From Ilumatobacter sp. (GTDB lineage Bacteria > Actinomycetota > Acidimicrobiia > Acidimicrobiales > Ilumatobacteraceae), in assembly GCA_018666235.1 (NCBI GenBank), contig JABJAB010000092.1, forward strand, positions 1-14,713: a stretch of DNA of 14,713 bases, in the 5' to 3' direction. Positions 7,557 through 12,494 of this stretch are shown one piece after another. Position numbers and translations under genes: made by a program. Each line of letters starts with the position of its first letter. Position 1 is the stretch's first letter. Under the pieces are notes generated by a model. That model was not told the origin of the DNA, did not search any database, and worked only from the letters and a program-made list of their open reading frames with translations.

Positions 7557-7600
7557 GCGATGCCTTGCGTTTGGCTGGATCCTTCGCGAGAATCGAACAC

Positions 7601-8227
7601 ATGTTCTTGCAGGGGTCGCTTTTCGGGTTGTGTGCACCAGATGTCGACGCCGACTTTCTCGAGGCCCAGCGCGTCGAACTCGACGCCCGGTCATGGATCG
7701 ACTTCACGCCTGGCTGGCTGAGTGGCGCCGACGGCGTCTTCGACGGGTTGCTCGACCAACTCGAACTCCGACAACGGACCAACATCGCCATGTACGACGC
7801 GGTGGTCGCGGAGCCACGGCTCACGGCGTGGTGGCACGCTGACGACTACCCGGCGGGAGGGCCGACGCCACTCCTCGATGACATCCGTCAGTTGCTCACG
7901 GCTCGATATCACCGTCCGTTTGATTCGATCGGATTCAACCTGTACCGCGATGGCAACGACTCGGTTGCGTGGCACGGTGATCGACACCGCAAGTACGTCA
8001 CCGATCCCATCGTCGCCATTTTGAGCGTCGGTCATCCGCGACCGTTGAAGCTGCGTCAACGGCGTGACAAGGGAGGCAGTGGAGCGTCGCGTCGTTGGGA
8101 CCTCGGCCACGGTGATCTGTTGGTCATGGGCGGCGCCTGTCAACACGAATGGGAACACTGCGTCCCGAAGATGCGCCGCGGAGTCGGGCCGCGCATGTCG
8201 ATCACCTTCCGTCACGACACGCGTTAG
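7601..8227 (+). CDS. AlkB-like 2-oxoglutarate/Fe(II) dioxygenase
   Basis: 208-aa member of the AlkB family, which oxidatively demethylates alkylated bases in DNA/RNA using Fe(II), O2 and 2-oxoglutarate. Visible features: FNLYRDGND before the iron ligands H125 and D127 (WHGD), the distal ligand H186 in QHEWEHCVPK, and R198/R204 in PRMSITFR. The six-residue spacing matches R204/R210 of E. coli AlkB. The WHGD and HEWEH context is closer to the eukaryote-like ABH2/ABH3 branch than to E. coli AlkB. Length fits a single-domain enzyme; no fused Ada domain is present. The ATG at 7601 is chosen. A TTG at 7553, overlapping the stop of the GGDEF-EAL gene, would add 16 residues and couple the two. Role in alkylation repair is inferred; no Ada-type operator is seen. 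Confidence 0.9.
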   Translation: MFLQGSLFGLCAPDVDADFLEAQRVELDARSWIDFTPGWLSGADGVFDGLLDQLELRQRTNIAMYDAVVAEPRLTAWWHADDYPAGGPTPLLDDIRQLLTARYHRPFDSIGFNLYRDGNDSVAWHGDRHRKYVTDPIVAILSVGHPRPLKLRQRRDKGGSGASRRWDLGHGDLLVMGGACQHEWEHCVPKMRRGVGPRMSITFRHDTR

Positions 8228-8230
8228 TTC

Positions 8231-8236
8231 TACGCT
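8231..8236 (+). promoter_or_regulatory. -10 box (TACGCT) of the PhyH-like gene, leaderless type
   Basis: TACGCT lies 6 nt before the GTG start at 8243, within the 15-bp gap after the AlkB-like stop. This suggests its own promoter at the end of the AlkB-like gene, giving an mRNA that starts at or near the GTG. A -35 box is not convincing. Confidence 0.45.
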
Positions 8237-8242
8237 CGTGGG

Positions 8243-9115
8243 GTGAGCCACGACGTCGTCACCTCCGCGCAACTCGAGTTCTACGAGACAAACGGCTACC
8301 TCCAACTCGAGTCGTTCGTCGATGCAGCGTGGATGGCAGAGCTGCGCTCGGCGTCAGATGAGTTTGTCGAAGAGAGTCGGCGGCTCGCCACGTCGAGTCG
8401 TCGATTCGATCTCGAAGCAGGGCATTCGGCTGCCACGCCGCGACTCCGGCGACTGGTCTCGCCCGTCGATCTGCACGAGACCTTCCACCGTCTGGCGTTC
8501 GAAGGACCAGTGGCACAACTCGCCATGGCCATCCTCGGTGGTCCGGTGCGGTTCCATCACAGCAAACTCAACTACAAGTGGTCGGGCGGGGGTGAGGAGG
8601 TGAAGTGGCACCAGGACATTCAGTTCTGGCCCCATACCGACTTCACGCCACTGACAATCGGCGTGTACCTCGACGACGTCGACGACGAGATGGGCCCGAT
8701 GGGCGTGCTTCCCGGTAGCCATACCGGGAAGCTCTACGACCTGTACAGCGCGGAGGGATCGTGGAGTGGCGCAATGCGTGACGACGACATCGCAACGCTG
8801 CCGATGGAGGACATGGCATGGCTGCAGGGTCCGGCGGGCTCGGTCACGGTCCACAACTGCTGCATGGTGCACGGTTCGATGCCCAACCACTCAGATCGCC
8901 CACGGCCACTGCTCTTGCAGACCTACTCGGCGCTCACGAGCTACCCGGTACTCGGCATCGGTGCGAATGGTGTTGACGGTGCGTACAGCGGGCGCATCGT
9001 GGGCGGCACTCCAAGTCAGGATGTCACGGTGCAGGGCCGCGCGATGCGAGGTGCGCCTGACTGGCGCAAGCAGGGCCCGCCGACAATTTTCGGGAGCCAG
9101 CAAGCCGACAGTTGA
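8243..9115 (+). CDS. Phytanoyl-CoA dioxygenase (PhyH) family 2OG/Fe(II) oxygenase
   Basis: 290-aa non-haem iron oxygenase of the PhyH family, which hydroxylates small molecules or CoA esters with 2-oxoglutarate and O2. The N-terminus TSAQLEFYETNGYLQLESF is the usual PhyH opening. The facial triad is H123 and D125 in KWHQDIQFWP, with distal H210 in VHGSMPNHS. R219 or R221 is the likely 2-oxoglutarate anchor. MGPMGVLPGSHTG (150-162) is a conserved PhyH segment. The start is GTG at 8243 with no Shine-Dalgarno and a TACGCT box 6 nt upstream. The general PhyH family also contains ectoine hydroxylase, but no ectoine genes are nearby, so substrate is unknown. It is tandem with another 2OG oxygenase and convergent with the VOC gene at 9152. 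Confidence 0.92.
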   Translation: MSHDVVTSAQLEFYETNGYLQLESFVDAAWMAELRSASDEFVEESRRLATSSRRFDLEAGHSAATPRLRRLVSPVDLHETFHRLAFEGPVAQLAMAILGGPVRFHHSKLNYKWSGGGEEVKWHQDIQFWPHTDFTPLTIGVYLDDVDDEMGPMGVLPGSHTGKLYDLYSAEGSWSGAMRDDDIATLPMEDMAWLQGPAGSVTVHNCCMVHGSMPNHSDRPRPLLLQTYSALTSYPVLGIGANGVDGAYSGRIVGGTPSQDVTVQGRAMRGAPDWRKQGPPTIFGSQQADS

Positions 9116-9151
9116 CGCTGCCCGCTCGGATTGCCCGGCAGGGCTGAACGA

Positions 9152-9571
9152 TCAGCGTGCAAAGACCTGCGAGTCGTCGGCAAACGCCTTGAACTCGAGG
9201 GCGTTCCCCGACGGGTCGAGCAAGAACATCGTCGATTGTTCGCCAGTTTCGCCGGCGAAACGAGTATGCGGTTCGATGACGAAGATCGTCCCCGCGTCCC
9301 GCAGGCGACTGGCCAACGCCTGCCAGTCGGCCGGGCTCAGGAGAACACCAAAATGCGGGACGGGAACCTCGTCGCCATCGACCGGATTGGTGATGCGTGG
9401 CGTAGCCGTCGGGGAAAGGTGGGCCACGAACTGATGCCCGAACAGGTCGAAGTCCACCCAATGTTCTGCTGAGCGGCCTTCGGGGCAGCCGAGGAGCTCG
9501 CCGTAGAACGAACGGGCGGCTGCCAAATCATGGACCGGCATCGCCAAGTGGAAGCGGGCAAGTTCGGGCAC
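9152..9571 (-). CDS. VOC (glyoxalase/dioxygenase fold) family protein
   Basis: 139-aa vicinal-oxygen-chelate protein built of two beta-alpha-beta-beta-beta modules. Likely metal ligands are H8 (FHLAMPVHDL), H73 (VPHFGVLL) and E126 (GNALEFKAF). The SFYGELLGC segment after the first strand and LLDPSGNALEFK at the end are family hallmarks. The family includes glyoxalases, epimerases, dioxygenases and resistance proteins; the substrate cannot be assigned. The start is GTG at 9571; the later ATG at 9541 would remove H8. It lies 18 bp downstream of the thioesterase gene in the same direction, so the two are probably one transcript. Its C-terminal end converges with the PhyH-like gene across 36 bp that hold only a 4-bp GC hairpin. 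Confidence 0.9.
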   Translation of the reverse strand: MPELARFHLAMPVHDLAAARSFYGELLGCPEGRSAEHWVDFDLFGHQFVAHLSPTATPRITNPVDGDEVPVPHFGVLLSPADWQALASRLRDAGTIFVIEPHTRFAGETGEQSTMFLLDPSGNALEFKAFADDSQVFAR

Positions 9572-9589
9572 TGCTTGGCTCGGATTGGC

Positions 9590-10003
9590 TCAGGCTGGAA
9601 GGGCGTAGGTGCCCTGTGCGGTTGCGGTGATCCGGTCCTCGTCGTCGTCGCACCAAATGCGCACGGTGCCGACAACGTTTCGACGGCCCGCCTTGTCGAG
9701 CGTTGCGCGTGCCCACATGTTGGTGCCTTGCGCTGGTCGGACGTATCGAATGGAGAGCTCCGAGGTGAGCGCCATCGGTTCGATTCGTCCGATCGCTCCG
9801 AACGTGAGATACCAGAGCGCCGCGTCGGCCATGCCGAACTGTGTCGGGCCCGAGATGAAGCCACCGGGTCTGAGCGCATCCTGGTCGGGCATCAGGTGCG
9901 CCAGCGCAAAGTCTGGTCCGACCGCTGCACATCGACTGCCCATGCCGCTGAACTCTTCAACGAGCATCGCGTTGATCGCATCGACAGTGGGGAGTTCGCT
10001 CAT
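9590..10003 (-). CDS. PaaI-like hotdog-fold thioesterase
   Basis: 137-aa single hotdog-domain protein that should hydrolyse acyl-CoA thioesters, usually as a tetramer. The central helix region RPGGFISGPTQFGMADAALW (45-64) matches the family's GG...ADxA pattern. D60 is the likely catalytic acid, although the usual HGG is replaced by PGG. LTSELSIRYVRPAQG and the Ala/Thr-rich last strand are typical of the fold. The ATG at 10003 is chosen because the hotdog N-terminus starts there; TACGGT lies 7 nt upstream and no Shine-Dalgarno is present. The upstream open frame to 10306 overlaps the opposite VOC gene and is not used. It is first in a two-gene unit with the VOC protein at 9152-9571. Substrate unknown; aromatic or fatty acyl-CoA is an inference from the family. 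Confidence 0.88.
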   Translation of the reverse strand: MSELPTVDAINAMLVEEFSGMGSRCAAVGPDFALAHLMPDQDALRPGGFISGPTQFGMADAALWYLTFGAIGRIEPMALTSELSIRYVRPAQGTNMWARATLDKAGRRNVVGTVRIWCDDDEDRITATAQGTYALPA

Positions 10004-10051
10004 CGACCGAACCGTAGCGGGGGCGGTCGCGCTGTCCGATACGTTGCACCA
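10004..10051. promoter_or_regulatory. Divergent interlocked promoters (thioesterase / second VOC gene)
   Basis: The 48-bp spacer contains TACGGT on the minus strand (10011-10016), 7 nt before the thioesterase ATG, and TACGTT on the plus strand (10040-10045), 6 nt before the VOC ATG. The minus promoter has a possible -35, CGGACA (10033-10038, 16-bp spacer). Each polymerase would sit on the other's promoter, so simultaneous firing is unlikely. Both mRNAs would be leaderless. Confidence 0.5.
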
Positions 10052-10417
10052 ATGATCTCTGGCATCGACCACGTTGTGCTGTGCGTCAGCGACGTCGAGC
10101 GCTCGGTGACGTGGTACCGCGACCACCTCGGTCTCGTGGCCGAGCGGTTGGAAGAGTGGCGCGCTGGTGCTGCGCCGTTTGTCTCGCTCCGAGTCGACGC
10201 CGCCACCTTGATCGACCTTCTCGCTGACGAACCGTCGGGACGCAACGTTGATCACGTCGCGTTCGTGACTGATCGGTCCGGCTTCGATGCCTTCGTGGCC
10301 ACCCATGCCGACATCATCGAGATGGGTCCGGCCTCACTGTTTGGTGCGCGCGGCCAGGGCGACGGTGTCTACGTCCGTGATCCCGATGGTCATCGTGTCG
10401 AGGTCCGCACCTACTGA
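10052..10417 (+). CDS. Small VOC family protein
   Basis: 121-aa vicinal-oxygen-chelate protein. MISGIDHVVLCVSDVERSV is a classic first strand with metal ligand H7. H68 (VDHVAFV) and E117 (GHRVEVRTY) are the other predicted ligands, and WYRDHLGL is the typical first helix. It is short but complete, with both modules. It resembles glyoxalase- or fosfomycin-resistance-like (FosX/FosB) folds in layout, but nothing in the sequence gives a specific substrate. The ATG at 10052 follows a TACGTT box by 6 nt; no Shine-Dalgarno is present. It diverges from the thioesterase-VOC pair, so two VOC proteins flank one thioesterase. The reductase starts 74 bp downstream. Confidence 0.88.
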   Translation: MISGIDHVVLCVSDVERSVTWYRDHLGLVAERLEEWRAGAAPFVSLRVDAATLIDLLADEPSGRNVDHVAFVTDRSGFDAFVATHADIIEMGPASLFGARGQGDGVYVRDPDGHRVEVRTY

Positions 10418-10491
10418 GTTGCAGCTGACGCGCTGCTGAGAATCGGCTGCTCGCTGTTCGGCGGAGCGGGGCGGTGTGTCAAGGTGGGAAG

Positions 10492-11712
10492 ATGGACGGG
10501 TCACCGAATCGCCTCGCCGTCGTCGGAGCCTCCCTCGCAGGTTTGCGCGCCGCGGAGACGCTGAGCCAGCGCGCGCCCGACACTGAGGTGGTGGTCATCG
10601 GAGCCGAGCCGCACCGTCCGTACGACCGGCCGCCGCTGTCGAAGAAGCTGCTGTCGGGTGAGTGGGAACCTGACCGGATTCAACTTCGGCCCGCTGACTC
10701 GTTTGACGAACTCGACGTCGAATGGCGGTTCGGGATCGCGGCAACACGGCTGGAACCGGCAGCGACGGGTACCGGTGGGCGACTCCACCTCAGTGACGGT
10801 TCGCATCTCGAAGCGGAGGGCATCATCATCGCCACCGGCGCCTCACCGCGGCGTCTGCCGGGTCAGTCGCAATTCGGTCACGTCCATGTGCTGCGCACGC
10901 TCGACGACGCCATGGCTGTTCGGGCTGCGATCCGTGCGGGCGGGCAGCGCGTCGTGGTGATTGGTGCGGGTTTCATTGGCCTCGAAGTTGCGGCGATCGC
11001 AAAGCAGCTCGACAATCAGGTCACCGTGATCGAAGGGGCCACCGCTCCATTGATTCGAGGCCTCGGCGAAGAGATGGGCGCAGCAGTTGCGGACGTTCAT
11101 CGTGCTCGTGGCATCGATGTGCGCTGTGGTGTTCAGGTCGAATCGTTGACCAAGACCGGTGTGCAGCTCGCCGGGGAACACCTCGATGCCGATCTGATCG
11201 TCGTCGGGATCGGTGTGGTGCCCGCAACTCAATGGCTGGACGACAGCGGGCTTGAGTTGCGCGATGGCATTGTCTGCGACGAGACGTTGCGTGCCGCGCC
11301 CGGCATCTATGCAGCCGGCGACGTCGCGCGCTGGCCCAATCCGTTGTTTGACGAAGAGATGCGTGTCGAGCACTGGACGAATGCGGCCGAGCAGGGTGCG
11401 CTGGCCGCGAACAATCTGCTCGACGTGGCTGCAGGTGAGACACCGGCGTCGTATGGACCGGTTCCGTTCTTTTGGAGCGACCAGTTTGATCAACGGATCC
11501 AGTTCTTGGGCCGATCGAGTCCCGACGACGAGGTGATCGTCGCTGCCGGGTCCGTCGCTGAGGGCAAGCTCCTCGCGCTCTACGGACGTGGCGGCAAACT
11601 GCACGGAGCATTCGGGCTCAATGCTCCTCGCTGGGTGATGCCGATGCGCAAACAGCTCCTCAGCCAAGTCAGCCTCGATGACGCTTTGGCGTTCGTGGCA
11701 GCGCTCCCGTGA
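10492..11712 (+). CDS. FAD-dependent NAD(P)H:ferredoxin/rubredoxin reductase
   Basis: 406-aa pyridine nucleotide-disulfide oxidoreductase-type flavoprotein of the oxygenase-coupled ferredoxin reductase group (BphA4/rubredoxin reductase-like). It would pass electrons from NAD(P)H to a small ferredoxin for a monooxygenase or P450. In order: FAD site VVGASLAGLRAAE (GASLAG, 12-17), HRPYDRPPLSKK (41-52, characteristic of this group), ATGASPRRLPG, NAD site VVIGAGFIGLE (GAGFIG, 158-163), second FAD contact YAAGDVAR (276-277 GD), and the C-terminal dimerisation domain with VPFFWSDQFD (324-333). No redox-active CxxC is present, as expected for this group. The ATG at 10492 has AAGGTGGG (10481-10488) close upstream; the same bases give CAAGGT 6 nt before the ATG. 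No ferredoxin or P450 gene is in the window, so its partner is elsewhere. Confidence 0.93.
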   Translation: MDGSPNRLAVVGASLAGLRAAETLSQRAPDTEVVVIGAEPHRPYDRPPLSKKLLSGEWEPDRIQLRPADSFDELDVEWRFGIAATRLEPAATGTGGRLHLSDGSHLEAEGIIIATGASPRRLPGQSQFGHVHVLRTLDDAMAVRAAIRAGGQRVVVIGAGFIGLEVAAIAKQLDNQVTVIEGATAPLIRGLGEEMGAAVADVHRARGIDVRCGVQVESLTKTGVQLAGEHLDADLIVVGIGVVPATQWLDDSGLELRDGIVCDETLRAAPGIYAAGDVARWPNPLFDEEMRVEHWTNAAEQGALAANNLLDVAAGETPASYGPVPFFWSDQFDQRIQFLGRSSPDDEVIVAAGSVAEGKLLALYGRGGKLHGAFGLNAPRWVMPMRKQLLSQVSLDDALAFVAALP

Positions 11713-11716
11713 TCGG

Positions 11717-12280
11717 TCAGTCGGTGCTTGGTGGCGACTGACCGCCGGTCGCGGCGGCGATTTGGTCGGTGCTGAGGAAGAGTTCGCGACCAACAGTTTC
11801 CAATGTTGCTGCTCCTTCTTCGGAGACGGCGGCGTCTGCGATCGCGGTCAGCAGGAGCTGGCGGACTGGGCTGCTTGCCTCCTCGCGGAACTTTGCGACC
11901 TGCTCGCGCACATCGCGGGGAAGGTCGCCGGCTGGAGTGTCGCTGAGGTGGGCCCGCAAGGTGTCGCGTAGCTCGTCGTGCAATGCAATCGTCGACGGCA
12001 CAATAAGTTCACCAACGTCGCGGAGGTGCTGCTGATGTCCGCACCGTCGACAGCGCAGCATTGGCCGCGGCGCTTCCATTGCGCGGATCGACTTGCCGAG
12101 CAGGATCCGGTGGCGCGTGATGTCGAAGCGTTGGTGGAGGCTCACGTATCCGCAGTTGAAACAGTGGCAGCGCAACGTCTCACCTTCGGTGAACTGCTCG
12201 CCGACCCGCCAGAGGGCGCGCGACTTGACCAGCTTGATCGTCTCCTCGTACTGCTGGTTGAACTGCTCGTTCAGACTCAT
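11717..12280 (-). CDS. Zinc-ribbon protein with possible TerB-like C-terminus
   Basis: 187-aa protein I do not recognise as a named family. A helical N-terminus (NEQFNQQYEETIKLV) leads to a zinc ribbon made of C40/C43 (CHCFNCGY) and C77/C80 (LRCRRCGHQQ), 33 residues apart. C38 and H82 are further potential ligands. The C-terminal segment LLLTAIADAAVSEEG (142-156) and the helix after it resemble the acidic helical TerB/DjlA-N repeat (xxADGxVSxxE), but the match is weak. There is no signal peptide or membrane span. The ATG at 12280 is preferred; ATG at 12304 would add 8 residues. It converges with the reductase gene (5 bp apart) and diverges from lon across a 214-bp regulatory region. A nucleic-acid or chaperone-related role is only a guess. 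Confidence 0.75.
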   Translation of the reverse strand: MSLNEQFNQQYEETIKLVKSRALWRVGEQFTEGETLRCHCFNCGYVSLHQRFDITRHRILLGKSIRAMEAPRPMLRCRRCGHQQHLRDVGELIVPSTIALHDELRDTLRAHLSDTPAGDLPRDVREQVAKFREEASSPVRQLLLTAIADAAVSEEGAATLETVGRELFLSTDQIAAATGGQSPPSTD

Positions 12281-12330
12281 CGCACCGCATTCTCCCACCG
12301 CCATCCCCCTCACACCCCGCCCCAGACCGA

Positions 12331-12365
12331 AAAATGAGGGCTCAGGCTCGCTGAGCGCACATTTT
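12331..12365. promoter_or_regulatory. 35-bp imperfect palindrome in the zinc-ribbon/lon divergent spacer
   Basis: Outer arms AAAATG (12331-12336) and CATTTT (12360-12365) and inner arms GCTCAG (12340-12345) and CTGAGC (12351-12356) are exactly complementary, around the 5-nt centre GCTCG. Between the arms, one of three opposed bases also pairs. It precedes both divergent genes, so an operator is likelier than a terminator. An RNA attenuator in the zinc-ribbon 5' region is also possible. Confidence 0.55.
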
Positions 12366-12376
12366 CCTGCATATTT

Positions 12377-12416
12377 CGGTGGCTCGGTGGCTCGGTGGCT
12401 GGCTGGCTCGGTGGCT
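12377..12416. repeat. Octanucleotide tandem repeat (CGGTGGCT, five units, one variant)
   Basis: Units at 12377, 12385 and 12393 are exact CGGTGGCT, the fourth (12401-12408) is GGCTGGCT, and the fifth (12409-12416) is exact. It lies between the palindrome and the lon promoter, upstream of both divergent genes. Unit length 8 is the same as the pyrimidine repeat at 5211, but the sequence is unrelated. Slippage would change the distance between the palindrome and the HAIR operator. Confidence 0.92.
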
Positions 12417-12450
12417 GGGTTTCGAGCGTATTCCCGAATTTGGTGTGAAT

Positions 12451-12471
12451 CTTGAGTCGTTGGCACTCAGG
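12451..12471 (+). promoter_or_regulatory. HAIR operator (HspR-binding inverted repeat) upstream of lon
   Basis: CTTGAGT at 12451-12457, a 7-nt spacer, then ACTCAGG at 12465-12471. The HspR-associated inverted repeat consensus is CTTGAGT-N7-ACTCAAG, so 13 of the 14 arm bases match. HspR is a MerR-family repressor of the dnaK, clpB and lon regulons in Streptomyces and relatives. The site overlaps the predicted lon -35 box, so bound HspR should block transcription until heat or proteotoxic stress. Confidence 0.85.
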
Positions 12472-12488
12472 TTGTTTGTGCCTAGCGT
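12460..12488 (+). promoter_or_regulatory. lon promoter, leaderless type
   Basis: TTGGCA (12460-12465, five of six bases of TTGACA), a 17-bp spacer, then TAGCGT (12483-12488, TAnnnT). The lon ATG begins 7 nt after the -10 box ends, so the mRNA should start on the A of the ATG. No Shine-Dalgarno precedes this ATG, which supports a leaderless transcript. The -35 box lies inside the HAIR operator. Confidence 0.7.
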
Positions 12489-12494
12489 GGTCAC

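Noticed and set aside
8243..9115. Ectoine hydroxylase (EctD) identity for the PhyH protein
   Set aside because: The iron ligands fit any PhyH protein, no ectABC genes are present, and no EctD-specific segment could be recognised.
9118..9144. Bidirectional terminator between the convergent PhyH and VOC genes
   Set aside because: Only a 4-bp stem (GCCC-GGCA-GGGC) and a 5-bp long-loop pairing are present, with no T-run on either strand.
10004..10306. Longer thioesterase start at 10306
   Set aside because: It would overlap almost the whole opposite VOC gene, and the hotdog domain starts near 10003, where a promoter box fits.
12331..12365. Intrinsic terminator at the lon-side palindrome
   Set aside because: It is upstream of both divergent genes, and the T-rich bases are part of the palindrome arms, not a tail after a stem.
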